A DNA stretch of 64,000 nt from Porogramme epimiltina. Its lineage: Eukaryota > Basidiomycota > Agaricomycetes > Polyporales > Polyporaceae. Both the position numbers and the translations under genes were made by a program. The notes under the pieces are model-generated. The model was not told the origin of the DNA. It did not search any database and saw only the letters and a list, made by a program, of their open reading frames with translations. This document shows, one piece after another, positions 21,598 to 32,345 of the stretch. The DNA is taken from NCBI GenBank assembly GCA_900155495.1, contig FTLJ01000115.1, forward strand, positions 26,420 to 90,419, read 5' to 3'. Within the stretch, counting starts at the first letter, position 1, and every line of letters begins with the position of its first letter.

Positions 21598-23694
21598 TCA
21601 CGCTAAGCGAGGATGGAGAGCACGGGGTATGATCACCTCGGGCTTTATACATCGATTCAGCGCCTAGAGGAGCTGGCCGTCGTGAGACGTTCCACCCTCG
21701 ATTGGGCTGGCCGTGCTCCTTCGGATTCCTTGCATGTCGGGTGCGTCTCGCTCGCGCCTTCTCGCCCTATCCCCGCCGCCCCCTGGTGCGCGCCGGACTA
21801 GCCACGGATGGCAACCGGCGAGCCATGCACGCAGGGGTGCGTGGGGGGCGCAGCGGGCCACGGTTGGGGTAAACGGTCAGCATGGGCTGCGGCTGGGGGG
21901 GCGGAGGGGGCGACGGCGCGCGACGGACGATGACGATGATGGCTGCCCCGTGCGCGATCTGTGGCGGTGACCGCCCGTACGCGCGACTGCCATTCCGGGC
22001 ACAACTCTCCCGCCCGCCGCGCTCCTGTGGCGGGCGGCGCGCCATATCAGGGCGTGCGGGGTGCGCACAACACGGCCGCCCGCTCCATTTGGCATCTTGG
22101 CCGGCGCGGGGGATCGCAGGGCGGCGGCGGGCCCGCGCCCATTTCCGTGCATTTCGCTCGAATACAGGCTCTGCGCTCTCACGGCGCCTCGGAAGGCGAT
22201 TTTCAATTTCGCGATTGACGTCCCGGTGCCTGTCCAGGAAGGTCCTCTCCACGTGCGCGGCCTAAATATGGTCCCCCGGTCTCGTCGTCACAGTCGCCGC
22301 ACGGCCCCGAACCTCGATCCCCGTCCCAACCTCGTCCCTCGTCCACCACGCCCACACCACGCTGATTCAGCACAGGTGTCATTCACATTGGATAACGCTT
22401 ACCTCCTCACTGCAACCATTTATTCAGCTTCGGGTCTGTTGGCTCACCACATCTTCGAGCCCGACCGTCTTCTTCAGCAGTGTGCAGCTCGATCACCCCC
22501 GGTGTCATTTCGGATGGTCAACAACGTCGTAAGTGCCTCTCGCCTCGGTTAGGACACCATTTCTGATTTGCCGCACAGACGTCCGAGTCGCATGGACACG
22601 TCAAGGCATCGATTTCATGGCACAGCTGTATGTCTTCATGCGTGCATGTCCGATAATCATTCCGTAAACCCGCCATGCGGCCTCCAACGGCGTTCGTGTC
22701 TGCTGCAACCCCCTTTTTGGCTTGGAACCTGCATCCAATTTAGATGATGTAGTTTCTCCGGCGATGGCCACCGAAACTCGTGGGCGTAGACAACAAGCAA
22801 ATAGACTTGAGATGATAGCGATAGTCATGTGCCACCCAGGACGCCGGGCCATACCGAGGCCTGTCCAGCTCAGTGGAACTCAGGCCCACGGAACTTACCA
22901 GGGCGGGATGACGGCCTCGGGGATGTTTCCGTCACAGGGCTTACCTCTTAAGATGACGGAGTACGACTGAATAAAGATGACTGCACATACCCGCGTAAGC
23001 CTTCCTTCAACACCCAAAGCCCAATATTCGATCACTAACAACCTTTTCTGTGCAATTTCGCTAGACCTCTGAGCACTCTCATCAGCGCCCGAGCCAACAG
23101 CGGGCGTCCCTCATCGCCGAAACGCGGACACCGTAACGCGTCGTCTTACTATCTGAAATTCCTTATGATCCACAATCACGCGGTTGTACCACTGGCGCAT
23201 CCGATCTACTGGTTTATTTCCAAGCCCAAGGACGCCACGTTTACAGCTCGACGTCAGAGGTCAACGCTGGTTTACTGCCCGTCATTCGAGAGCAAAATGT
23301 TCGAAGTTCATAGACATAAACATGCATGGCCGTGTTTTCTTCACCTATTGGGCCCGCCCGTGCATGGTGAGCGAGACCACAACTTGATAGCCGTTCCGTC
23401 CATCAATAACGAGATACACAACTATCCCCAAATGTCCACTCGTGCAACCTAGGCCGGAACCCCCGTCAGTCAACGACCGTCTCGCCCATGGCCCTTGCCC
23501 GTTAGTATCAATCCGTTGGCTTGGTTTGGCCTTTCGCATCTAATAGGGTAGTGGACCCGACTCTCTCCATGATGGGGGTTGCGCTCCAGGAGCCTGTGCG
23601 GCTCCGAACCTTCTCTCCTTCCTCCCCTCTTTCTCCACCCCTCATCCCGTCCACCTTGCCGTATATGCCCTACCTCCGCGCTCCTTGATTTGAT
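21598..23694. other. 2.1 kb intergenic
   Basis: The left end is the flavodoxin promoter (TATAAA, minus, 21649-21644). About 21750-22260 is GC-rich with only overlapping open frames lacking any recognisable protein. A tiny spliced frame at 22514-22656 is listed separately. The right end, from about 23560, is the pyrimidine-rich leader of the next membrane protein gene. Confidence 0.5.
22514..22656 (+). CDS. Possible 30-residue spliced peptide, unrecognised
   Basis: ATG 22514 (MVNNV) runs straight into a consensus donor GTC/GTAAGT at 22529. An acceptor CACAG at 22578 joins a second exon (22579-22656) reading TSESHGHVKASISW and then a Cys-containing end, 31 codons with the stop. It is preceded by a pyrimidine-rich stretch and a TAAATATG element near 22264. 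It lacks a CaaX end, so it is not a mating pheromone precursor of the usual form. It could equally be part of a spliced non-coding transcript. Confidence 0.15.
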
Positions 23695-25414
23695 ATGTTA
23701 TCTTATTGGGCTTGGCCGATTATTATACTATGTCTTTACCTTTCTTCCCCCACCAAGGCAGATGTCGAGACTGCGGATGACGTTGACGCAGGAATGCTCT
23801 ACTCTGGACTATGGGTCCCCGACGGGGACCCGAATACGTTCGGGCACCACGACACATGGACGAATCAGAGTGGGGCTGCAGTCCGATTTAACTTCATAGG
23901 TGCGTATTTAGTGTTTCCCTCACCCACCGCCACTCACATTGTCATCGTGACTTCCTTCCCCACCTCCTGATCATCTTTGTTGTACATGTAGGCACTCAGA
24001 TCAAAGTATTCGCCACGCGCCGCCCCGAAGGGACCTACCTCACCAACGTCTCGTTCTCCATCGACGACGGTCCGCCCGGCTTTTGGACCTCCACCGATTT
24101 CGTGCCCGCCATCTCGTACCAGAACCTGGTGTACACCTCCCCGGCCCTCAGCCCGACGCAGCACCGCATCACGATCACGAACCATGGTCAGATTTTCTGG
24201 TTGGACTTCGTGCAATTCACCACCGCGGAGTCGACCCCCTCTGACAACAGCGGCACGACGGGGAGTGGGAACACGGGTGCGAGTGAGGGGACAACGACGA
24301 CCCAGCAGCAGCGGATCACCACATCCAACTCGCCGCTCCAATCATCGTCCTCGAAGGCGCCCAATACCTCTACTGACAAGACATCGAGTGCAGCCCCTGC
24401 TGTTCAGAGCTCACTCCCAGCCTCTCCAACTCATACCACTTCTTCTACTTCGTCTTCGACCACGCTGGTCTTGCCGGAGTCGAGTGCTCCTAGCATCACC
24501 TCCGAGATTATATCCCACTCTTCCACCCTCCCCACCACCCAATCATCCGGAGGTCAAGCAGTCCAAACCGGAGCAGCAGCAGGGGCGTCCGGCTCAGGCA
24601 ATTCTTCAAGTTCGTCTTCACAGACTCCAGCGATTGTTGCCATTGCCGTCGCGGCGGGCATAGTCGTATGTGCGTTCCTTCTGTTTGCTTTCTGGTGGTT
24701 CCGCGTCCGTCGCAAACCGGAGGCACCAATGCACATCGACGACCCGCTGCACGAAAAGCCCCTCTGTGCGCTATCCCGTTCCTTCAGCTTTGTGACCCAT
24801 GCTTACGTGCATCCACAGCCCGTCCAAGTCGGTCTCTCTCTCGCTTCTCCCTAGATACCCCACCCGGATCGCGCACGTACCTCTCCCATCCAGACGCCAC
24901 ATCCCTCTCTTTCGCGCATCTCCAAGAAGCGTCCTCCCGCGACCACCTCGCTGCGAGCAGCGCCTACAGCCACAGCACAGCCGGCCTCACCCCGCTCACG
25001 CCCACTACGTTCCCCGACCCCGACCCGGTCCCTCTCACTACCCCCACGCCCGAACCTTACACTCAGCGTGGCCCGAGCTCCGATTCTGAGCGACAACTTG
25101 CGAAGCTCCGCGCGGATGCATCCTCGGCGCGCGCCGCGGGCACCCGCGGGCACATGCCCGGCGTACCCGCGCAACCCCTGCCCTACCCCGCCTCCGCCCC
25201 ATCCACGGACGCCTCAAGCCCAACGACCTGGTCCGCGTCTTCGCGCCCGGAGAGCGGCAGCATTGCGGATGCACGGGCGCCCCGCGCGCCCGTCGAGGAG
25301 CGCGACGGCGGGGTACGCCTCGCGGGCGGGCCGCTGTTCGAGGATGGAGATGCGGGTCCGGAGGTGGAGCTTTTGCCGCCGTCGTACGCGCAGCTGCACC
25401 CGGGATCGCGCTGA
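23695..25414 (+). CDS. Single-pass membrane protein, jelly-roll-like ectodomain, Ser/Thr stalk, PPxY tail
   Basis: Function unassigned. Three exons (23695-23899, 23992-24765, 24819-25414) give 525 codons, 524 residues. Signal peptide: MLSYWAWPIIILCLYLSSPTKA. The ectodomain (about residues 23-150) reads like the beta-sandwich surface domain common in Agaricomycetes, with GAAVRFNFIGTQIKVFA, FSIDDGPPG and ITITNHGQIFWLDFVQF. A Ser/Thr-rich stalk of about 130 residues follows, likely O-mannosylated. The membrane helix is AIVAIAVAAGIVVCAFLLFA then WWFRVRRK. The cytosolic tail is long, disordered and Pro/Ser-rich, and ends with LLPPSYAQLHPGSR, a PPxY motif 11 residues from the C terminus. The architecture parallels 12236-14021 and suggests a surface sensor or Rsp5-sorted protein (inference). 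Confidence 0.82.
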
Positions 25415-25741
25415 CGTGCGTCTGGCGGGTGTGCGTTTTCTGCTTCGTGATTTTCTGTGGTCTTTCCCTTGACCGGGGGGCTGCTACTAGTTTTGATCAG
25501 GACTCGATACGTCCGTTCGCATTCGTTTGGTACGTAATGTGCATACTCTGGGAGCTCCAAGCGTTCGGTCGGATTGTACTTGATCGAGGTACAGATTTAT
25601 TCCGGTAGCCTGAGCACATGTGCTTTTTTCAAAACTACTTGGTGGTCGTTTAAATACGAAATAGTTAGTCACTGATAATCACTATCCAAGTCTTTCGGAG
25701 CCAACTGCCTACTTAGGTTTCAAGCTGGGCTTTAGCTTTCG
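25415..25741. other. Spacer between membrane protein gene and tRNA-His
   Basis: 3' flank of the preceding gene; AT-richer than surroundings. No gene seen. Confidence 0.5.
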
Positions 25742-25826
25742 GTCCTTGTCGATTAGTGGTTAGATCATCACGTTGTGGTACATCTGCAAGTCCGTGAAGA
25801 CGGAGGCTCGAATCCTCCCTGGGACA
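25742..25826 (+). tRNA. tRNA-His(GTG) with 13-base intron
   Basis: Acceptor GTCCTTG/CTGGGAC, D-arm GATTAGTGGTTAGATC, anticodon stem TCACG/CGTGA, loop TTGTGG then an intron of 13 bases then C, anticodon GTG, variable loop AGAC, T-arm GGAGG-CTCGAAT-CCTCC. It has 72 mature bases. A genomic G at 25741 precedes position 1, where tRNA-His needs G-1. Oddities are a T-T mismatch at acceptor pair 6-67, a T-G at 5-68 and C instead of T at position 54 of the T-loop. It could be a slightly decayed but functional copy. Confidence 0.75.
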
Positions 25827-25829
25827 TTA

Positions 25830-25835
25830 TTTTTT
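25830..25835 (+). terminator. RNA polymerase III terminator of tRNA-His
   Basis: Run of six T starting four bases after the tRNA, the expected Pol III stop. Confidence 0.75.
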
Positions 25836-26314
25836 CTCTGGCTTTTATGTGGGCGCTCATCACACCCGCCAAAGAAGACGCGTGGCCGAGCATCAGGGCG
25901 GCTCATCACCATCACGACATCCCGGCGGCGATGTTGACCTCTCTAACCTCATGATCATGACTTAGACCGTTCAAGAGGGTTTTAGCGTCCTGCAAGAGGG
26001 ATTCAAGAATGAGGTATAGCACGCCCTCTATAGACTCTCATGTGCAGCTAATTGTGAACTGACAACGCGAAGTAACTCAGGCTCCCTATTGGCAGAGCAC
26101 TTATCGCTCGACCATTCTTCGTTCACGCCTTCCCGATTGGCATGAATGTTCCCGTAGATGGTCCTCAAGAAGCACCATTGTGCTCACGCTGACACAATCT
26201 CGTCAAAGCCAAGCGCTATCCGGCGATACGCGGCTTTGAAATCTGCAAGGGTCCGCGCTCGCTGGACGTGCTTCTAAAGCGGCGCCCTGGGGCTCCACGC
26301 GCCGCCGGCGGGCA

Positions 26315-26320
26315 TATATA
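26315..26320 (+). promoter_or_regulatory. TATA box of transporter gene
   Basis: TATATA 110 bases before the ATG. Its position argues that the ATGs at 26325 and 26335 are not in the mRNA. Confidence 0.5.
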
Positions 26321-26424
26321 CACCATGGTGCGGGATGGCTCGCGATTACCGAGCGTCCCCGGCTCGTTCAAGGCTGTGGTCACCGGAGCTGGCTATACGC
26401 AACGGTTTCGAGCTTCCGTCCACG

Positions 26425-28361
26425 ATGTCGAAATCCGATGTTAAGACGGTTGCAGAGGTGTACACTACCGGAGGCACCGACGTATCGAATTCGCACGAAA
26501 AGGTGGTAGATGTCTTCGGGGACGAAGAAGAGCACGAAATCAAGTACAAGACTCTCAGCTGGCAGGTGAGTATCTCCGTGTCCCGAGCGAGCACTTCTTC
26601 CTGAAATGAAGTATTCTTTATAGCTCGTTAGTGCACTCATGATAGCGGAAATCGTGAGCAATGGGCTGCTTACGCTCCCGAATGCCATGGCCGTAGTGGG
26701 TGAGTCTTTCCTAGATCGATGGTAGCTGTCTCGTCTCATCCTAACGTGGGCCATCCTTAGGGATCGTGCCGTCGCTCATCTTGACGATTTTTCTTGGAGT
26801 CTTTGCCCTCTTCACCGCAAAGTTACTAGTAGACTTCAAGCTCAATCATCCCGAGGTACACAATATGGGTGAGTGTTGCATTTCCTACCCATTTATAGCA
26901 CTCCCTGACTGGGGAGCGAGCAGGAGACGCTGGGTACATCATGTTTGGACCAGTGGGTCGGGAGATATTCTCAGCAGGATCCGTCATCTTTGCTGTGTTC
27001 GCCGTGGTGAGCATACTCTGTTCATATACGCACCGACAGGCTGACCGACCTTTGGGGTAATTTAAAGGGCGCTTTGATATTGTCCGGCCAACAGACATTA
27101 ACTGTGCTGTCAAACAACGGCTTATGCGCGACAGTGTTACTCGTCATCTTCGCTGCAGCGACATTCCTCCTTTCTCTCCCTCGGACGCTGGGGCGGCTTA
27201 GTTGGCTTGGAGCTTTCAGCGCCATATTCATCGCTCTTTGTGGCCTTCTTGCGATGATAGGAGCCGGTGCCAACCCGATCCCTGGGAGGATCGTGGTCGC
27301 AACCGTTCCAACAAACTTTTACCAAGCTTTCCTTGCGATCACTGGGCCGGTATGTTCTCCTTTCGTTTCAGCATGCATATGGTCTGACTATGTATCCCAT
27401 GATAGGTGTTTGCGTATGCAGGTACGGTTTATGATTGATATTATCAGAGCCTTCACTGATCCCAGGTCCTAGGACATTTCGTGTGTGCAATCATTCTATT
27501 CCCTCGTTCTCATCAAGGCGCCTCGTTTATACCCATTCGGCATCAGGTTCTTCATACTCATCTCTGAAATGCGCCGCCCAGAAGATGCAATGAAGGTAAG
27601 CCACTACAATCAGTATATGGCCCCTAATCTGACGACACCCGGTCATAGGCAGCATGGGTCCTTCAAAGCTTCTCGACCACATTTTATGCTGTCTTCAGCG
27701 TGGTAGTGTATGTCTACATAGGCAGCACGGTCCAGTCTCCGGCGCTCTTTTCCCTTCCACCTGTATGGGCGAAGATCAGCTTCGCCGTTGGCATGGTCAA
27801 CTTCCTCATGTGCGTTCACTTCAAGCCTCCCCTTTATGCAGTGGCGCTTAGAGCACCCTTCAGCACGGGTTCTCTATACGCACACACAGCCGCGAAGCTC
27901 GTTTTCATCCGTCTCTTCCGGCACACGCGACATGTGCACACTCATACCGTGCTCGGTTGGGGGACGTGGATTGCCCTTTGCTTCGCGGCCACTGCCGGCG
28001 CATTTGTGCTTGCGAGCGCCGTGCCAATATTTTCGTACCTTACGGGCATCACGGCGTCCCTCTTCGCATCGTGGTATACGTATGGTGTTGCGGGATTCTT
28101 CTGGCTGTTCGATACGTACCGCCTGAAGGGTGGGTACGCAGCATGGAGGAGGCGCCTGTTTGGGACAACGCTTGCGTTCCTGACGGTGCTTGCGGGGGCA
28201 TTTATGTGCGTCGCTGGGACGTACGTCTCCGCTAAGGTGAGTTTGGGGTCGTTCTACGACAACATCAATGACTCGAATTTTGCTGACCACATGCAAACGT
28301 TCTTCAGCTGATCGCGGACGCATATCGCGAAGGACTAGTGGGGAAGCCGTTCACGTGTTGA
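26425..28361 (+). CDS. Amino-acid transporter, AAAP (Aa_trans) family
   Basis: Multi-pass proton-coupled amino-acid permease of the fungal AAAP family. Eleven exons (26425-26565, 26624-26699, 26761-26868, 26924-27006, 27068-27349, 27406-27421, 27473-27482, 27547-27595, 27649-27809, 27864-28236, 28308-28361) sum to exactly 451 codons, 450 residues, typical length. Start MSKSDVKTVAEV has A at -3 and matches family N termini. Landmarks: VFGDEEEHEIKYKTLSWQ at the N terminus, MIAEIVSNGLLTLPNAM as the first helix, GYIMFGPVGREIF, FFILISEMRRPEDAMKAAW and FLITGSLYAHTAAKLVFIR, ending LIADAYREGLVGKPFTC. About ten or eleven helices can be read. Exons 6 and 7 are micro-exons of 16 and 10 bases, both needed to keep the helix AYAGHFVFFILISE in frame. 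Substrate not predictable. Confidence 0.93.
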
Positions 28362-28692
28362 GCCCTCAAGACCAATCGGTTGGCTTCCACGCAGCCGCAG
28401 TTGCCCACTAAATGTAGACATGCACCTGTCACAGAGAGCTCATTCTAGAATTCGTGTCATCTCAGACCCTTCCACTACACACGCTTGACATGCCAAGGCT
28501 TTAGAGAGAATATCGCGAGCCACTCGGTGCTAGTCTCCACTGAGTCACGTTGACTCCCCCTGCCTACGTTCGGCAGGGTGTATTCCCTCGCATGCCGAAG
28601 GATATCCTTCCAAGCAAGGGTGGTATAAATGGTAGGGGAGTACGCATCTTAGACCAGCTCTCCCTCTAACGGGAACCTTGTCTGCTCAAACC
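28362..28692. promoter_or_regulatory. Promoter of methyltransferase gene
   Basis: 331 bases between transporter stop and methyltransferase ATG. TATAAAT at 28624-28630 lies about 65 bases before the ATG. A loosely palindromic stretch around CTGCCTACGTTCGGCAGG (28559-28576) could be a regulator site or terminator hairpin. Confidence 0.5.
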
Positions 28693-29696
28693 ATGTCTGA
28701 AAGTGCACAGGAACTGAACGCAGCGACCTCTCGGTGGTACAACGCCAACCCCGAGCTCGAGGACGGCCGCCTTCGGGCACACCGCATCGAGTTCGAAGTT
28801 ACCCTGCGATCTATCCTCGCGCACCTCCCCGATCGCCCAGGACTAAAGATCCTTGACATTGGTGGTGGTACAGGTTCGTAACACCAGTCATATCCACCTG
28901 TATCGTTCTCAGGTTGACCCATTGACAGGCCCCTACACATTCGCGCTCGCAGCCCGCGGCCACACCCTCACCCTCGTCGATCTCTCGCAAGGATTGCTCG
29001 ACATCGCACTCTCGCGCGCCGCCTCCCTCCCATCCACCTCTCAGGTTCGCATCCTCCAAGGCGACGCAACTCGACTCCTCGAGACCGCACCCGAGCTCGC
29101 GCCCGAGGCCGGCAGCTTCGACGCCGTCCTCCTCCTCGGGCCGCTCTACCACATCATGTCTCCAGCGCTGCGCGACGCCGCGCTTGCGAATGCATGGGCG
29201 ATGGTGCGTCCCGCCGGTGTGGAAGGCGGAGGTGGCGGGGTGCTCGCGGCCGCGTGGGTCTCACGCTACGCGCACTTCCGCGACGTCGCGACGCGCGACC
29301 CCGCGCGGCTCGTCGCGCGGCGGGCGGTGTACGCCCAGCACGCGCGCGACGGGTGCTACGTGCGCACCGAGGAGGGTACCGGGCGCGCGTACCTCGCGAT
29401 GCACCACGAGCTCCCGGAGGAGATGCCGCGCATGCTGAGGCGCGTGACGGGCGCGGCGGAGGTCAAGATGGTTGGTACGGAAGGGGTGCTCACGGGCGGG
29501 CTGGACAGGGTTGTGAACGAGCTAGAGGGGGAGGTGTTTGAGGTGCGCCTGTTTATTATGGCTGCCAATGCCTGTGCATCGGGGACTAATACTGGGTTTT
29601 ATTCAGACTTGGGTACAGAAATGCTTGGAGGTGGGGTCAGACGAGCATGCGTGGTTGATGTCGGACCATATCATAGGTATCGCACACAAGTCGTAG
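28693..29696 (+). CDS. Class I SAM-dependent methyltransferase
   Basis: Small-molecule-type methyltransferase of unknown substrate. Three exons (28693-28873, 28929-29542, 29607-29696) give 295 codons, 294 residues; start MSESAQEL. Motif I is LKILDIGGGTGPYTFALA, followed by GHTLTLVDLS with the acidic residue that binds the adenosyl ribose. Later come LQGDAT and FDAVLLLGPLYHI, the motif IV region common in the UbiE/Methyltransf_11 group. The C-terminal part contains HHELPEEMPRMLRRV and ends SDHIIGIAHKS. Codons are strongly GC-biased in exon 2. It converges with cystathionine gamma-lyase, 181 bases apart; no functional link is proven. Confidence 0.9.
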
Positions 29697-29877
29697 ATTC
29701 CACTCATCTTGTGCGATACATTATGGTATCGCTACGGAATGTTGAATCCAGGATATACTTCTACAGAACCTGAGGCGAGACCTTCGTGGCCAGATGCATC
29801 TAATTGTACACAACACAAGCGAGACTTCTAAAGTAACCATAAGATCTAACCCCCTCGCTCACCCATGCCTCTGCGAC

Positions 29878-31359
29878 TTACACCGCAGGTGCCGCCTTTG
29901 AGACTGCCGCCGCCGCCTCAAGCGCTTGCTCAACGTCCGCGACGAGGTCCTCCTCTTCCTCAACACCCACCGACAGGCGGATGAGGTTGTCGGTGATGCC
30001 CAGCTTCTCGCGCTCCGGGGGCGGGATGCTCCCGTGCGTCATCTGTGCGGGCAGCTCCGCGAGGCTCTCCACGCCGCCAAGGGACTCCGCGAGGGTGAAC
30101 AGCTTCGTGCTCGTGAGGAACGCCTCCGCCTCGCGCGCGCCGCCCTTGATCCGGAACGAGATCATGCCGCCGTACGGGAACCCCTCCTCGTCCTCGAGCG
30201 CGGTCACCCCGCGGTCGCTCGCGCGCCGGTCCACGAACGCGCGCGCGTGCGCCGCGAGCGACGCATACGCGAGCGCGTGGCGCGGGTGGCTGCGCAGGCC
30301 GGGGTAGACGACCGCGTCGACCAAGGGGGAGCGCTCGAGCGCGCGCGCGACGGCGAGCGCGTTCGTGCCGTGCGCCTTCATGCGGAGGTGGAGCGTCTTG
30401 GCGCCGCGCTGCGCGAGCCAGCAGTCGTGCGCGCTGGGCACGGCGCCGATCGCGTTCTGGAGGAAGCGCAGGCGCTGCGCGACGGGCGCGCGGTGCGCGG
30501 GGAGCACGAGCGCGCCCATGACGACGTCCGAGTGCCCGTTGACGTACTTGGTGAGCGAGTGCATGACGATGTCCGCGCCGAGCGCGAGCGGGGAGGAGTA
30601 GAAGGGGGAGAGGAAGGTGTTGTCGACGAGCACGAGCGGGCTCGCGGGCGTGGAGCGCGCGAGGGCGACGATGCGCGGGATGTCGACGAGGCGGAGGGTG
30701 GGGTTCGTGGGGGACTCGATCCAGATGAGCTGCCGGCGAGGTTAGCCCGACGTCCGAGCGGTGATCCATGCGGGCACGCACCTTGGTATTGGGCCGGAAT
30801 GCTGCGAGAATGGTGTCATCGTCCGCGCCCTCAAGATCGACGAACGTCGTCTCCAGCCCCTGATTCTCCGCCGCGACCCGCGTCATATAGCGGAAAGTGC
30901 CTCCGTACACATCGTTGACGCTGATAATATGCGCGTCGGGCCCAAGGGATTGCAGGACAGTGGCGGTCGTTGCCGACCCTGAGGCGAACGCAAGTGCGTG
31001 CGCGCCGCCGGTTTCGAGTGCGGCCAGAGTTTCCTCAAGGGCGTTCCGGTTCGGGTTCCCAGAGCGGGAGTATTCGAAGCCCTGGTATGCCGGATAAGAA
31101 GCACGCTCTATGGGGTGATAGCAGAGGTTATTGCTGCACGCACCTTGTGGTTCCCGACGCCGTCCTGCTTGTAGGTAGTGCTGAGAGAGATGGAAGGGAT
31201 GACTGCCCCCGTCTCCGAACTCGGGTCAGATCCTACATGGATGGCGCGCGTCCCAAAGCCGTAGAGGGAGGTGTGTTCCTTGATAACATGGACTTCGTCC
31301 GAGCCGCTTGCGTGGCCGTTAGTCGCGGTGTTCTCTCCGTGCAGGATAACGGGCGACAT
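29878..31359 (-). CDS. CYS3: Cystathionine gamma-lyase
   Basis: PLP enzyme cleaving cystathionine to cysteine, 2-oxobutyrate and ammonia in reverse transsulfuration. Three exons (31359-31144, 31081-30782, 30729-29878) give 456 codons, 455 residues. The first about 35 residues (MSPVILHGENTATNG) extend beyond the usual start near YGFGTRAIHVGSDP. Cofactor and substrate motifs: YSRSGNPNRNALE, ASGSATTATVL, VNDVYGGTFRYM, IWIESPTNPTLR, LVDNTFLSP, and HSLTKYVNGHSDVVMG with the Schiff-base Lys. The gamma-lyase rather than beta-lyase assignment rests on overall pattern (SLGGVESLAELPAQMTH) and is likely but not proven. A minus-strand TATA-like CATATAAG lies at 31480-31473. Confidence 0.93.
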
Positions 31360-32345
31360 CGTAGAATGGGGCGGGTATGCGCTTGCGGGAAGTGAGGGGG
31401 AGGGTGGGCCGGGGCAAGGCTGGCGAGGCGGCTGGTGGTGGTTGACTGCACGGTGTTTCCGGCTAGGGCGGTCTTATATGCAAGGTCCGGGCTGGGTGGA
31501 GGCGGCAGAACGAAGATCGTTGCGGCAGCATGACGAGATCGAGGAGGTAGTCTGACGAGAGGGACGCGGAGAGCAGTGGAGATGACAAATCGGAGCGTAG
31601 CCTTTTCACCAGGCGCGTCTGTCTCCTCCTTCTGCCCTCGTTCCGCCGTCCCTCGCTTACTCCGCTCTCCCGGATCCTGGCAGATGCGCCGTGTCATCTG
31701 CTCACCTCCTGCCGCGCACTTACCCACTGCCTGCCCCCGAAGGTCTCATGATGGCCAGACCATCGATGTCGACGGGTGAACTTGGCTAATGCTCCGCCGT
31801 ACCTCACGCACATGGGCTTCGGTGATGGGGGCTGACTCGACCGACACTTCAGAGCTGCCGGATTCCCTGCAAGCAATGTGGACAACATTGGCCGTCCATA
31901 GCCGAAGGAAGATCCGAGGAGTGTCGGCGTGTCGGAGCGCACGACGGGAGCTTGAGTCCAGAGGAGCGGGGGACACCAAGGACAATAGGGTTCGAAGTCA
32001 AGTCATACAAGCTTCGTCGAATACCATACTAAGGTTTGGTAATATCGAGTAAAGGTAGGGTCTTAGACATCGTGGTCCAGCACGGCGATGTCAACTCGAC
32101 AGTTGGACCAATCCGAAGAAATAGTTATTTACATAGGTGTGTCCTCATCATATTCGCCACCCAGGGGTTCTCAATCGTCATGCACTTCATCAGATTCGAT
32201 CACACTCGGGGTGGTTGTATTCATTGTACAGATGTATCCGTCTTACAAACATTGATATTCCTACACACGGCCGTTTCACCGTTCATTCCAAGATTACCCC
32301 CCACTGCGCACACAGGCAACTAAAGCAGGTTGACCTACGGCGTCT
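31360..32345. other. Intergenic between CYS3 and small Cys-rich gene
   Basis: CYS3 promoter at left (TATA near 31475). The middle and right have no recognised exon; the 32000-32340 part is likely the 3' region of the minus-strand small gene. Confidence 0.5.

Larger units (their letters stand above)
25827..26424. other. Promoter region of amino-acid transporter
   Basis: It holds the tRNA terminator on the left. On the right a TATATA box at 26315-26320 predicts transcription starting near 26345, downstream of two out-of-place ATGs (26325, 26335) and upstream of the chosen ATG at 26425. Confidence 0.5.

Noticed and set aside
22514..22656. Mating pheromone precursor
   Set aside because: The short spliced frame has Cys near its end but no terminal CaaX, so it does not fit the family.
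26325..26439. Upstream open frame overlapping the transporter start
   Set aside because: The TATA box at 26315-26320 places transcription start downstream of its ATG, so it is probably not in the mRNA.
29926..30918. 330-codon plus-strand open frame
   Set aside because: Antisense to cystathionine gamma-lyase exon 3; Arg-rich shadow.
28693..31359. Methyltransferase plus cystathionine gamma-lyase as a sulfur-metabolism cluster
   Set aside because: They only converge tail to tail and share no promoter; adjacency alone does not support a joint pathway.
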